DNA from: Deltaproteobacteria bacterium HGW-Deltaproteobacteria-6
GTDB taxonomy: Bacteria; Desulfobacterota; Syntrophia; Syntrophales; Smithellaceae
Reading direction: 5' to 3'
DNA length: 64,000 nucleotides
NCBI GenBank assembly: GCA_002840435.1
Contig: PHAT01000003.1
Span: 62,001 to 126,000, forward strand
The translations under genes were made by a program, and so were the position numbers. The notes under the pieces are model-generated. The model saw nothing but the letters and a program-made list of their open reading frames with translations. It had not been told where the DNA came from and did not search any database. Of this stretch, positions 26,415 through 37,400 are shown piece by piece. Position 1 is the stretch's first letter; the number at the start of each line of letters is the position of its first letter.

Positions 26415-28796
26415 TTAATATTGCTTTTCACTGATGATGTGCTGATAGTGCTCCGAGATATCTTCCCACTTTTTTGCAGCAAAAAGATCTTCGGCCAGGG
26501 TAAGACGGATACGAAAACTACGGATTCCACCTGTTTTGACCGGCGTCTGCAAATTCCGCGCGGCACCCAGTTTCAGCAGCCAGTAATCACTTTTATTATC
26601 CGGTTTTACACTGCCGGCCTGTTCAACGCTCAGTTTGCAGCGCGGCAGTAAATGAACCGAGATAACGTCATAAAGGTATTCGATCTTTCTCTCAGTTTCC
26701 CCGTGGTGATGAACGGCAATCGCACAGTAGCGCAACTCCCTCATAACTGTACGGGATATCCTCTTATCAGCTGTACTCACAGGCACATGATACCAGCCGG
26801 CATTACCACTAAGGTACCTGTCAATATACTGTTTATCTCTTTTAGCCACATTACCCAGGGAAGCGACCAATGTTAGGTCTTCATATCGGCTTAGTGACAA
26901 TCCGGACGGTGGTATTCTCACCGAATCATGTAGAAGATGCTCGTCAGGTTCCAATGCTCTGTCTGTTGACTTTTCATCCGACAGGTCACCAAATTTATTC
27001 TTCAGAAATACCTTCAGCCAACGGTTCTCGCGACCAGGCAGCAAAGGAAATCCACCGATCCCGACTGTTTCGATGCCCTTCTGATAAGGATTATGACCTT
27101 CTTCACTATTAAAGAATCCCGGATACAGAACGAACGCACCCACAATCGGGCGGCTTTTTTCATTGATTCCGTCGTCTGCCTTTTCAAGGTTGATTAAAGC
27201 GTCGCGGTAGCGGTGCATCTGGTTTATGGCATCATCGGGAATCTGGTCGTCACCATTCTCTTCCGCCGATATCCTGTACTTTGCATCAAAAATCCATCGG
27301 ATGCGTTCGCCGCCGCGGAAGGTGGCCTCCATCAGAATGTCCGGCTTCTGAGGTGTTGTCCAGGAAAAGATTCCACGGACATCGAAATTATCAGATACCC
27401 TGAAAGGAGGTTCATGGGCCAGTCTGATTCTGAGTCCATCGCGCCGTTCAAAACGGAAAGCCGTACCCATTCCGTCAATCAGATCTTTTTCCAGACCTTT
27501 CATTTTCAATGACGCCTTGCGGATTTCCTTTTCTTCAAAACCCAACCCAGGGTAGATCACTTTTCCTGCTTGATCCTTAATACCGATCAGCATCTTTCGG
27601 ATTTCAAGCAGGCACCAGACTTCGTAGAGGTCTGCTAAAGACTTCATTGAGACAGACGAATGACGGCCGAACAGTTCAAGGTATAATTTGAGTTGCTGCC
27701 AGATAGTGTATACCCTGGCATAGCCGGTACGTTGATGAAGAACCAGCGACTCCTGCGCCATCCCTTCAAAACTGCCCAATTCATGGAACAGCGGTTCAGA
27801 CAGACGCTGTTCTAAAGGCTTCTGCCAACTGTCCAACTCATCATAAAATGTCTGACTTAACCTGCTTTGCTCCGGTGCGCGGTCATGCTGACGGGCTCTG
27901 TTGACAAAGTTTGACAAATTCCGCGTACAGCGGGTCAGAACCATTTTTACGAAGCGGTTTTCCGGCGTATCTACTGACAGACGGCGGCTCTCCACCTTGT
28001 GACGAATATTTTGATCACCGTTGCGGCACTGTTCACGCACACGTTCTTCAAGTCGCGGCGTCAGCCGCCCTTTTAGACAGTCGGGACGCAGATATCTTTC
28101 CTGCGGCAGCAACCTGGCATGAGGTGAACGGCAGATCAGTTTTACCGCATCCTCGAGTTCCGTTCTCAGGCTTCTGAAGAGGGCAAGCCAGAGCAGGGGG
28201 AAATGTTCAAAAGCTTTGCGCGATGCCCCCTGTTCCTGCTCGGTCTTTCCAGCAAATGAAAAGCGCCAGAGAGGATAAGCCGAGTCAATATCTCTATTTA
28301 TTTGATCGAAGTCTCCGGCCATATCCATTTTGGTCGGCAGAACCTCAAAAGACATATTCTGTTTAATCCGTGTTGTTCCGTTATTGAAGCTGATGCCAAG
28401 GCGGAACCAGCCGATGTCATTGCCAAAGTTGATACTCCCGCGCAGACTTTGACCGGCTAGATGGAAAACGTCCTGAACATCGTTCCGCCAGTGTTCGACT
28501 TTTGGGGCCAATGCAGCAACATCGCCTTTTATCCGGAAATCAAACTCATACAGACGGTTTTCAAAAAAGACAGGAGCAGGAATAGTGAACCCCGTTGCCG
28601 GTTCTGGGATTGCGACTATCGGCCCTGGCGCAATATCTTTTATTTTCAGTGGCGGACAAAAGTAGACAGCACTGCAGGGGAGCTGCTTCCCCCTGGAGCG
28701 CATAGTTTTGGCCAGAAGAATACAAGGCTTTTTAATGTCTTTTGTCCAAACCGACAGGTCCCAGACGTCTGTTTCTATCTTTAATACTTCAGGCAT
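26415..28796 (-). CDS. DUF2357 protein with C-terminal PD-(D/E)XK nuclease, McrC-like, 793 aa
   Basis: Last gene of the nine-gene minus-strand operon. The N-terminal half fits DUF2357; the middle carries ESRRLSVDTPENRFVKMVL, which is typical of this family. Around residues 485-520 a nuclease core reads KPDILMEATF, then RWIFDAKYR, the PD...DxK pattern used by McrC. Such proteins pair with a McrB-like AAA+ GTPase/ATPase, encoded directly upstream (13 bases away). Together they should translocate along and cut DNA, often modified DNA. The final ~250 residues are unassigned and may bind target DNA. It is not called mcrC because overall similarity to classical McrC cannot be verified. Confidence 0.8.
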   Translation of the reverse strand: MPEVLKIETDVWDLSVWTKDIKKPCILLAKTMRSRGKQLPCSAVYFCPPLKIKDIAPGPIVAIPEPATGFTIPAPVFFENRLYEFDFRIKGDVAALAPKVEHWRNDVQDVFHLAGQSLRGSINFGNDIGWFRLGISFNNGTTRIKQNMSFEVLPTKMDMAGDFDQINRDIDSAYPLWRFSFAGKTEQEQGASRKAFEHFPLLWLALFRSLRTELEDAVKLICRSPHARLLPQERYLRPDCLKGRLTPRLEERVREQCRNGDQNIRHKVESRRLSVDTPENRFVKMVLTRCTRNLSNFVNRARQHDRAPEQSRLSQTFYDELDSWQKPLEQRLSEPLFHELGSFEGMAQESLVLHQRTGYARVYTIWQQLKLYLELFGRHSSVSMKSLADLYEVWCLLEIRKMLIGIKDQAGKVIYPGLGFEEKEIRKASLKMKGLEKDLIDGMGTAFRFERRDGLRIRLAHEPPFRVSDNFDVRGIFSWTTPQKPDILMEATFRGGERIRWIFDAKYRISAEENGDDQIPDDAINQMHRYRDALINLEKADDGINEKSRPIVGAFVLYPGFFNSEEGHNPYQKGIETVGIGGFPLLPGRENRWLKVFLKNKFGDLSDEKSTDRALEPDEHLLHDSVRIPPSGLSLSRYEDLTLVASLGNVAKRDKQYIDRYLSGNAGWYHVPVSTADKRISRTVMRELRYCAIAVHHHGETERKIEYLYDVISVHLLPRCKLSVEQAGSVKPDNKSDYWLLKLGAARNLQTPVKTGGIRSFRIRLTLAEDLFAAKKWEDISEHYQHIISEKQY

Positions 28797-28809
28797 GGCT
28801 CATCACCGG

Positions 28810-30894
28810 CTATGGCCAGAAAGTTGTAAAACCGTTTTTTTCCAGACGTTTCTGCATCCACTCCAGTTTTTTTATGGAACGGCAGGATGCCTGTACAACC
28901 GTGCCGTCAGTTGCTGAAACACACAGAAGGTCAGGCCGTCCAACATTACAGATATCAGTTAAACTGTCTTTCAGAATATCCGATAGACGGGTCAGCAGGC
29001 TGAAATTGTCCTGATAATCAAGTTTTTCCGCATCTCCTTCGATTCTTGGCAGCACCTTCATCATAAGGAAGTCGTCCCAGACCGCCTGAAGCAGTTTGTC
29101 ATCAGAAGGATTGAAACATACCACCGAGAGCAAAGCCTCGTTCAGGGCACGGTAGGCGAGTTCAAATGGAGTTCCCCTGAGGATCCCGTTGACTGTTTCT
29201 AGGAAGTTAATTGTTTTCTGTCCGTCAGGGTCTATAGCCACCGATATCAGATCGTCCCGTTCAATCTGCGACAGAAGGGGGAAGCCCAGTGTTTTTGAAC
29301 AGGTTTCGGGAATGAAAAACTCATTATAACGGTTGGGGTAGAATTCACCAAAATCAATTGTCAAGGCGCGGTCAATCACCTTACGCGAAAATCCATGAGT
29401 TGTTTCATCCATGTTTACCGTGCCGGCAACTATCAGGTTTGGAGGTAGTGGAATGCCTACAACCGAAAAATATTTTTTCAGTCCGATAGACTGTTCATCG
29501 TCCCCTCCAATGTCAAGTTTCCGCCAGAGTTCATCCTGTGCAGCCGACTCCAGCTCTCTGATCACATCTCCTTTGAGAAGAGGATCGCATTTATAGATAC
29601 CCGCCTTCCATACTCGTGTTTCGACAACTGATAGATAATCGGCGAAATACTGCTCGACCGGCGCCAGATTCATCTCATCCAAGCATAGCCAGAAGGGGCA
29701 TATTTCATCGGAAGCTTTGCAGACAATATTTTCACCGGTTGCCGATGCTGCAGAGTGTTTCCAGGCCTTGACAATGAATCTCAGAAGATCGGTTGCCACG
29801 TACCGAGGACCGTCAGAGCCGATCCGGGAAATGTAACCGAGTAAATCTGACGGTTCATGCCAGTCGGGGCGGACGGGTACAAGACAATAGTTACTACCTG
29901 CAGCCATAGCATGAATGGCGGCTGATGCTTTTGCCTGTTCGCGGACAAATCGGGTTTTGCCTGTCCCCGATATTCCAGCCAGCAGAAGGAAGGGTTTAGG
30001 CAGATGAGAACCATTTATTGCATTATGAGTATTTGTCTTGAATAGATGATAAATTTCATCTGTTTTGATAATCTCGAGATTAAATTCCTTGAGGAACACA
30101 TTAATGTCTTTGATAGATCTGCCGTTAGCTGAATCATAGGTCCATTGATCTGATAAAAAATATTTTATTCCTTTAAATTCAAACGGTTTATCCAAAAATA
30201 CTCTTGAATCCAGTTTCTTTTCTTCTAACCCTCTTTCACTGGCCCATAAATAAACACCGGCGCTATTTATTTTGGCCTTAAATTCATCAATAATTAAGTT
30301 GTTTTCAAATTTCTCCTTAAAGTTTTCATAGCAATAAAATAAACTTCTTAATGCAGCTGATTTTGCTGTTTCAAAAGGGCCGAGGAGAATTAGTTTATTC
30401 TGTTTTTCGTGCAATATCTCTGATGATTTCGTGCCATAGCTTAATAATATTTTTTGAAAACTTTCAAGATTTTCCAAATCAAAACTAAAATTATCATTAT
30501 TGGGATTTTCATTGAGAATGAAACATATATAGGCATTAATAGCGTTATACACCCCGCTTGTCTGTGACCCTATCAGCGGATTAATAGTGGGGAAATTAAC
30601 TAAAGGAAAGAATTTGTCAGCTAAACTCCGATAGGGTTTCTCTTGATAGTTCCATGGTGACCTTGTCTGCGTGTATAAAGGATGAGAGACTATTGCCTGA
30701 GATATCTCACGGTTTTTGTCTTTCAAAACATTTATGAATTCATTTATTTCTTTAAGATTTACGTCAAACTTTTTACCTGCATTGTTTGTGAATGTGACAA
30801 AAACCCCTTTGTTAAGCTCAGTATTTGCACTGATCTTAACCGCTGAACTGTTTTTTATGTAGTCAAGAAATTTCCCATTTTCTTTAATTCCCAT
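28810..30894 (-). CDS. McrB-like AAA+ motor, 694 aa
   Basis: Start placed at ATG 30894, one base after the methyltransferase stop, with AAAGGTGA upstream; the longer frame to 30942 lies inside that gene. Walker A is GISGTGKT (307-314). WLCLDEMNLAPVEQYF is the McrB Walker B signature, and VAGTVNMDETTHGFSRKV is the sensor/GTP-type motif found in DUF2357-linked McrB proteins. The ~300-residue N-terminal domain is not one I recognise; in McrB proteins this region reads the target (modified base or sequence). Works with the DUF2357 nuclease downstream. Confidence 0.82.
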   Translation of the reverse strand: MGIKENGKFLDYIKNSSAVKISANTELNKGVFVTFTNNAGKKFDVNLKEINEFINVLKDKNREISQAIVSHPLYTQTRSPWNYQEKPYRSLADKFFPLVNFPTINPLIGSQTSGVYNAINAYICFILNENPNNDNFSFDLENLESFQKILLSYGTKSSEILHEKQNKLILLGPFETAKSAALRSLFYCYENFKEKFENNLIIDEFKAKINSAGVYLWASERGLEEKKLDSRVFLDKPFEFKGIKYFLSDQWTYDSANGRSIKDINVFLKEFNLEIIKTDEIYHLFKTNTHNAINGSHLPKPFLLLAGISGTGKTRFVREQAKASAAIHAMAAGSNYCLVPVRPDWHEPSDLLGYISRIGSDGPRYVATDLLRFIVKAWKHSAASATGENIVCKASDEICPFWLCLDEMNLAPVEQYFADYLSVVETRVWKAGIYKCDPLLKGDVIRELESAAQDELWRKLDIGGDDEQSIGLKKYFSVVGIPLPPNLIVAGTVNMDETTHGFSRKVIDRALTIDFGEFYPNRYNEFFIPETCSKTLGFPLLSQIERDDLISVAIDPDGQKTINFLETVNGILRGTPFELAYRALNEALLSVVCFNPSDDKLLQAVWDDFLMMKVLPRIEGDAEKLDYQDNFSLLTRLSDILKDSLTDICNVGRPDLLCVSATDGTVVQASCRSIKKLEWMQKRLEKNGFTTFWP

Positions 30895-30895
30895 T

Positions 30896-32122
30896 TCATT
30901 CACCTTTCTTATTGTTAAGTTGTTGTACAATCGTATATGCAATTTTTCTTATTACAGGGACAACAACAGCATTACCAAACTGGTGATATGCCGGCGTTCT
31001 TGCGTCAGGAAATATAAACTTTTCGTGAAAGCCCTGAAGGCGTGCACATTCGCGCGGTGTAAGCATGCGGGGGTTTTTACCATCTTGAGGAATTAAGCAT
31101 TCTTTTCCATCTTTTCCATATCGGGCAACAAGGGTATTAGATGGTCTATTTAAATCAACTGCGTAAGCTGTGAAGCCAGTTCCACGGGCAACATTTCTAG
31201 CCGATCTATCTATGTGGCCTTTCCATAATCGATCGGAAATTGTATATTTTTCAGATACATTATCTTCCAATATCTCTTTCAGCTTTTTTTTCTTGTCAGG
31301 GAATTTAGGAAATTCAAATTTAATCTTTAATTCCTTTCTAAAGCAAACCATGTAACAGCGTTCGCGATGTTGAGGCACTTCACATGAAGCATCAATCACA
31401 TCAGAACTAAAATCATATCCCAGTTTATCAATTGATTCTTTGATTGTATCAAAAGTTCTTCCAGAATCATGGCTTTGAAGATTTTTAACATTTTCTAAAA
31501 ATAAAACCTTTGGTTCTTTCTCTTTAACAATTCTGCATATATCAAAAAAAAGTGTTCCCTGTGTTTTACATTCAAAACCATGACTTTTACCGATAGAAGA
31601 ACGCGCTGAAACACCAGCATGACTGAATGGTTGACACGGGAATCCAGCGGCTAAGATTTCATGATCTGGAATCAACTTTTTTAGCCGTTGATCAGAGACT
31701 TCTGTGGATGTAAATTCCCTTATGTCACCAAATGGGAATTCGCCAAAGTTTCTAAAATAAGTCTGTTGTGCTGCCGCATTCCATTCACTGCTGAAAACGC
31801 ATTTGCCGCCAAGTTCTTGAAGAGCAATTCTAAAGCCGCCAATCCCTGCAAATAAATCTATAAACCTGAATTGAGGAGTTACATTTACGGGAATTGGGGG
31901 AAATGGGACTGCACTATAAATCACGATAGGTTTTTTATCAAAGCCCAAACAATCACACCAATGACGCTGTGTTTCCTTATTAGCCCAGGCATTTGGTATT
32001 TCACCATGAAGCCAGTGTGTGATAACAGCTTTCTTGAATACATTTTCTTTTGTTTTTTGGTTCAATTTTATATTATCAAGATGTGCTATTGTGTTAAACG
32101 CCTCGTTAATATCAATAAACAT
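30896..32122 (-). CDS. DNA (cytosine-5) methyltransferase (candidate DrmMII)
   Basis: AdoMet-dependent C5 methyltransferase. Motif I is FIDLFAGIGGFRIAL, motif IV AGFPCQPFS with the catalytic cysteine, motif VI FLENVKNL, motif VIII QHRERCYMV, and motifs IX/X RECARLQGF and YHQFGNAVVVPV. The target-recognition region between VIII and IX is short and Dcm-like. A ~75-residue N-terminal extension precedes motif I. It overlaps the vsr start region by 11 bases; Vsr pairs with Dcm-type enzymes to repair T:G mismatches from m5C deamination. In class 2 DISARM the methyltransferase marks host DNA as self. That role is inferred from the adjacent drmA and drmB. Confidence 0.88.
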   Translation of the reverse strand: MFIDINEAFNTIAHLDNIKLNQKTKENVFKKAVITHWLHGEIPNAWANKETQRHWCDCLGFDKKPIVIYSAVPFPPIPVNVTPQFRFIDLFAGIGGFRIALQELGGKCVFSSEWNAAAQQTYFRNFGEFPFGDIREFTSTEVSDQRLKKLIPDHEILAAGFPCQPFSHAGVSARSSIGKSHGFECKTQGTLFFDICRIVKEKEPKVLFLENVKNLQSHDSGRTFDTIKESIDKLGYDFSSDVIDASCEVPQHRERCYMVCFRKELKIKFEFPKFPDKKKKLKEILEDNVSEKYTISDRLWKGHIDRSARNVARGTGFTAYAVDLNRPSNTLVARYGKDGKECLIPQDGKNPRMLTPRECARLQGFHEKFIFPDARTPAYHQFGNAVVVPVIRKIAYTIVQQLNNKKGE

Positions 32123-32534
32123 TTTTCACTATCCTTCTATAGAGCCTTTCTTTTAATAATTCATCATTCTGGTTCGTTTCGCATTCCCAGACCACAAGCA
32201 CTTTCCAGTCCAATTCTTCAAGGGCTTGGCGTTTTTTTTGATCGTTTGTAACATTCTTCTTGAATTTTTCCAGCCACCATTCAGTTTTTGTTTTGGGTGT
32301 GGTCGTATCTTTGCATCCTTTGTGACGATGCCAGAAACAGCCGTGGACAAATATTACCGTATTCCATTTCTTCAATACAATATCCGGTTTGCCCGGAAGG
32401 GTCTTCACATTAATCCTGTAGCGAAATCCCATTGAAAAAAGCAGTCTCCTGACTTTCATTTCAGGACCGGTGTCTTTGGATCTGACTCTGCTCATATTCC
32501 ATGAGCGTTTTTCCGGGGAAAGATGATCAACCAT
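32112..32534 (-). CDS. vsr: very short patch repair endonuclease
   Basis: Nicks DNA 5' of T in T:G mismatches created by deamination of 5-methylcytosine. The sequence has the family landmarks SPEKRSWNMSRVRSKDTGPE at the N-terminus, PGKPDIVL with the metal-binding aspartate, and FVHGCFWHRHKGC with zinc ligands. The ATG at 32534 gives 140 aa, and its MVDHLSPEKRS start fits other Vsr proteins. A TTG at 32576, just after the drmB stop, would add 14 residues. It directly precedes the C5 methyltransferase, its usual functional partner. Confidence 0.92.
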   Translation of the reverse strand: MVDHLSPEKRSWNMSRVRSKDTGPEMKVRRLLFSMGFRYRINVKTLPGKPDIVLKKWNTVIFVHGCFWHRHKGCKDTTTPKTKTEWWLEKFKKNVTNDQKKRQALEELDWKVLVVWECETNQNDELLKERLYRRIVKNVY

Positions 32535-32572
32535 AAAATATTTCAGTTCAATAAAACAGCCTGTATTTGCAT

Positions 32573-34465
32573 TCAATTAATAATCAAAAACCCATGCTTA
32601 TTATCCGCAGCCTTAGGTACGACAAGACAGCGATCAAGAAACCGGTTAAATTCCTCGCAGGAGGTTTCAGGTACAAGGCAGCAGTTATGACAGGCGGCCA
32701 GATTGCATGAGTCGGGGCCCTGTCCACCGTAATCACCCGTTTCACCGCAAACGGGGTCTGCAGAACACCATGTTGCATTTTCGAGTGCGCGTCTGAAAAG
32801 AGGCTCAAAATTTTCCGTCTTCCCCATTCTGACCAGTCCGCCCATCGTACCTTCGGCGTCTCCCGATGAGGTATAAATCAGGAATCCCGCCATAGGCGCA
32901 TCCGCATTATCCGAAACATACAGACGTTCCCTTAGCGATGCGGAACTGTACCCGCATTCAAAGGTTAACCGGTTGATTAAAAGATGTGATAGTGTATGGA
33001 TGAGGATAAAGCGAGCTGTTATTGCTTTGGGGTTAAACCCCCGTTCAGCGCAGACCTTTAAGTACTGCCTGTTGAGGATTTCAGACCTGTTTTTTACAGA
33101 TTCGAGAAACTCCCATTGTCTGAGAACATCTTCACGGAGTGTTATAAAAATACCTTCCCCGTAAACCTTACAGGCGGGAAGCCAGTTTTTTCCTTCTTCT
33201 GGCTTATTTCTGCGAAGCAGAGCTTTTTTCTGATCCTGAGCCAGGCCGCTTTCAGGGATAACCCGGCTGAATCCCGCCAGTACTCTTGTTTCACGAAGTC
33301 TTTCAACAAGCATAATCTTATCTATATATTTCTTGAGTACCGTAGATAACCCGGTTGTATCCGCTTGAACGGTTAAAAGATCATCTTCATTATGAGGTGC
33401 GGACAGCACACTGAATTCCAGCCGCCGGAATGATGTCCACCGGTCCTCGCCTTCAATTATTTTCTGTTTATTTTTACCCGTCCCCTCGATCCGCAGGCCG
33501 CGGATAATTTCAATTGCTTCTGCGATTTCACCGTCGGATAAATCCTGCAGCAGGTCTTTATACTTTTTCCGTAGCGGCTTAAGAAGGTCATCAGGTTCGT
33601 CTTCCGCTCTTATATTAAGAAAGGTTTTTATCTGCGGTGTCTTCAAAATATCAGTAGCATTATTTTTTTCAGAGAACAATACAAAGGGTAAATAAATCGA
33701 GCTTTTGATATCCGAATAGTAAACATTCGTAGCACTGCGCAGAGCCGCCCGGAGAGGCCGGTTGCAGTCGCCTCCGTTTTCAGTACCCAGCCAGGGTGTG
33801 ACTCCTTTACAAAAATAAACATTTCCCGTCTCACGAAGAAGATTTGAACTCAAATAGGTTGACTGTCCTGTCGGATCCGCAGCGGTAACATTTTCCAGTG
33901 TTCTTTTTTCGCCGCAGGCACGACAGCTTATTTTGATTGCGTTCAAAGAACCGCCGCCCGTTGCTGTATATCTGAGCGGCCCGATACATGCCGGTTCAGC
34001 GGACCTGTGGACCCATTCAAGCCACGGGAAATCCTGCACGTGTCCCTGATCGCACATGGCGATAAAACGCACCTGTATCATTCTTCGTTTGCAATCCATG
34101 CAATTCACATAACCTGCGCAATGCAATACATCTTTTTTCATAAGTCCACATTTAGGACATACATACCATTCGGGAAATCTCAAAACTGGTATTTTCAGCA
34201 GCGTATTTTTTAAATCCCCTGATTTGGACGGAATTCTGAACTCGGGCGGTGCCATAAAATGATTAACATTCAGTTCACGACTCAGACGCCACTCGTCAAT
34301 TCTGAATTCAGCAGTATCGACATCCTGTATTTTCGTTCCGTCATTGGTTTCAAACCAATGGTCAAGCCCCGCTGTTATAACGGAAATGCCGTTTCTCAAA
34401 ACATGTAGTGCTCCCGGTCCGAAAGGTGTTATAAGCTGGCCGCGACGTATTGGATTAAGTTTCAT
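32573..34465 (-). CDS. drmB: DISARM DrmB-like DUF1998 protein, 630 aa
   Basis: The start, RRGQLITPFGPGAL, is the typical DrmB opening. A zinc-type cluster (CPKCG, then NCMDCKRR) lies around residues 105-130. The C-terminal DUF1998 region (from about 480) contains HTLSHLLIN, IYTSSGDAEGTMGGL and a cysteine-rich end (CHNCCLVPETSC). DrmB partners the DrmA helicase in all DISARM systems and forms the core complex that recognises incoming phage DNA. It overlaps the end of drmA by 11 bases. Note that 14 codons of extra sequence separate it from the preferred vsr start. Confidence 0.88.
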   Translation of the reverse strand: MKLNPIRRGQLITPFGPGALHVLRNGISVITAGLDHWFETNDGTKIQDVDTAEFRIDEWRLSRELNVNHFMAPPEFRIPSKSGDLKNTLLKIPVLRFPEWYVCPKCGLMKKDVLHCAGYVNCMDCKRRMIQVRFIAMCDQGHVQDFPWLEWVHRSAEPACIGPLRYTATGGGSLNAIKISCRACGEKRTLENVTAADPTGQSTYLSSNLLRETGNVYFCKGVTPWLGTENGGDCNRPLRAALRSATNVYYSDIKSSIYLPFVLFSEKNNATDILKTPQIKTFLNIRAEDEPDDLLKPLRKKYKDLLQDLSDGEIAEAIEIIRGLRIEGTGKNKQKIIEGEDRWTSFRRLEFSVLSAPHNEDDLLTVQADTTGLSTVLKKYIDKIMLVERLRETRVLAGFSRVIPESGLAQDQKKALLRRNKPEEGKNWLPACKVYGEGIFITLREDVLRQWEFLESVKNRSEILNRQYLKVCAERGFNPKAITARFILIHTLSHLLINRLTFECGYSSASLRERLYVSDNADAPMAGFLIYTSSGDAEGTMGGLVRMGKTENFEPLFRRALENATWCSADPVCGETGDYGGQGPDSCNLAACHNCCLVPETSCEEFNRFLDRCLVVPKAADNKHGFLIIN

Positions 34466-37400
34466 CTGTCAGAGTTTCCCTAATTTCATTTATATTGTCT
34501 ACCAGATACAACTGGGTTATCTCGGGCATACATTCTGCGTCAACGGAACGCATAGACGTGGGCGTAGGCCATGACACACGTTCCCACATGTCGGGATAAT
34601 ACATGCCGGCGTATCTCAGTAAAGACGGCATTTCTGCTGCAGGGCCGGAGCTCCATTCAGTTGAATTCCAGGCCTGCCACTCGGCAATTCTTTCATTAAT
34701 CGCGTTAATAAGATTAATGTTTTCCTGCGGGTCAACAATGCTAATTCTGAACTTCATCAGTTCAATAATTTTTTCTATCAATGCGGCGGGATAAGGACTC
34801 GGCTTCTCTTTTTCCTGAATACCGCCCGCCTGCCGGACATAAGCTACCATTACAGCATGTAATGCACGTTTCAAGGCGGGTGATGTAAACGGAGTGACAC
34901 TGGAAGGCTCCACCTGTGCATACAACCGTTCGTGATAACTCCGGAACTTTTCAAAATGCGACCGGTCTCTGGGCTTTCCCGGACTGTAAATTGTAACAAC
35001 AAGACCCGGCCTTTCCCGCCATTTTCTGCCAATGCGGCCCGTAACCTGTATGTACTGTGCGGTCGTTTTCGGCTGACCGGCAACACAAATAAGAGAAAGT
35101 CTGTCAACATCAATACCTACCTCTATTATATTTGACGCAAGGCATACGTCGACAGGGTACGGATCTTTTCCTGGCACCTTCTCAAGTTCCTGAAGCGCCC
35201 CAGGGATTTCGCTGCTTGAAATGCGGCCGGTCAATTCTTTAATATTATTTAGAAAACGCCTTTTCGCGGCTAGAGTCTGATTGCTGAGTCGGAATATTTT
35301 TTCAGGCACATCGGCTTGAAAAAGCGTCAAGTTTGATCCCAGCTCTCTTAAACTGTTGAAAAAAACAAGCAGTGTCATCCATGGATCTTTACCGGCATCA
35401 TCAAACTGTTCACAGGCCTGAAGCAGCGATGAATATACTCTGACATTAGTAGTAAGCACCGATCCGAGTCCCGGAGCATTTATGCCTGCATATAACCTTC
35501 CACGATGTAACGTGCCGTCTGATTTTCTGGCATATGTACCGAAAAATGAATCACCGGCATCGAGTCCGGGCGGCGGGAAAAGCGCGGCATCCTTTCGTGC
35601 ATAAAGTCCTTTTATCTGCTCTTTGTATCTGCGGGTGGTTGCTGTAGAACTGATAATCTTCGGCCGGACCGGCCGCGCGGGGTTACGGCGGTCGATACAG
35701 AGTTGTTCTATTACTGTTTCATAGAGTCCGGCCATGGAACCGAGAGGACCTGTTATAAGATGCAATTCATCCTGAATGATGAGTCCGGGCGGTGATGTCA
35801 TCCGTTTACCGTCAGGCCCGATACCGAATAACGCAGAGGCTTCCGGCTTCCATGCAAGCATGGCAAATTTATCGACAGTACCGATAACGAGAGATGGAGG
35901 TTTTTCATAAATATCTTCATCAATAACATATACAGGGAGTTTTTTGCTGAAACTGCAGTCAGGATCGGCACAGTGCAGTACAATTGTATTGTTTCTCTGA
36001 TCGAGCCCGAGCAGCTGTGTGTTTTGCTGATTCCGGCCGCGGCTGCCTCTTCCTCGCCCGGTATTCTGTCTGATATCAAAAGAACCTATTTGCGCACCGC
36101 ACCATGGACAGCGGAGAAGAACAAAATTATATTCCGCATCTGTCCATCCCTGGATGAGCTTTCTATACTGCTGTATTGCCTCCTGCCGGGTGTTCGGCGT
36201 TGTATCCCCTCCCAGCCAGATGCCGATCGAATATTCATGCGGCCCCAGCAGGTCTTCATTGTCACGCCGTAATGCTTCCATCGCACATATCAGGCCTGCG
36301 GCACGTTGAAACTGCTGTGCGGTAAGAAGACGCAGGGTATAACGCATCAGAACATGTGTGCCGGTATCTTCTTTATTTTTCATGCGGCGCATGAAAAGTG
36401 CAAAAGCTGTCAATCCCAGATAGGCTTCTGTTTTACCACCGCCTGTAGGAAACCAAATAAGCTCAACCGTATTTCTATTGTCATATCCTTTAATGAAAGG
36501 ATCAGGAGATGAATCGTCACTACATGACCTGACCGTCATCAGAATAAAAGCGATTTGAAAAGGACGCCATGTCCCCCGACCGTATTCGGGATTACACGGG
36601 TCGGGACTGATGAATTTATTTTTAAAAAGAATCCTTTTTTGCCCTTCATTCCATTCAGGAGTGCGACTTTCTCGGAATGAACGGATCTGTTGCAGCAAAA
36701 TGGCATGATTTGCGAGCTGAAAAGCTTTTGCCGCCTCTTTATCTGTTTTAAGATAGCTTAGTCCGTCGAGCATTCGTTCGTGACAGCGCCTGCATTGTTC
36801 AAGATGCAGGCGTGCTGCACTTGTATATTCAGCAGGAAGTCCCTGAACCTCTTTTTCCTTTTTAACAATCCATAAACCGTAACGTTCAACCACTTCCTCA
36901 AGAGATGACATGCCGTTATCTTTTTCGCCAAGGCCTGCAAGAGGCGTCATGGAAACAAGCAATTCTGATCCGTCCTCTCTGAAAATCTGAGGTGTAATGC
37001 TGGCAGTTTCAAAAACGGGGAACGGCACGGCTTTGACAGCGGATGCGTGTATTGCACCTTCCTGTGAATCCCAGTCAGCAGCACAGCCGTGTCCGGTGGC
37101 AAATGTCAGGGATTTACGGTAAAGGAGCCTCAGGGACTGCTCCTCTTCGTTGGCGGAACGCAGTTCCGGCTCCGGATACGGATGTATTACATCGGCGCCA
37201 TGACAGTCAAGCGCTTTAACAATAAATCTGGATTGAAAGAGACAGTTTTCATCCAGAGAATCACCCTGTTTCATACAGGTTCTATTGACAATGCATGCAG
37301 TCAGCAGTCGCAGATGTGAACTCCCCTCGCCATCCGACGGTGCAGGCCTGGAAAAAAGTTCTATGCGGATATTGAGACCATCGCAATTAACTGCGACGGG

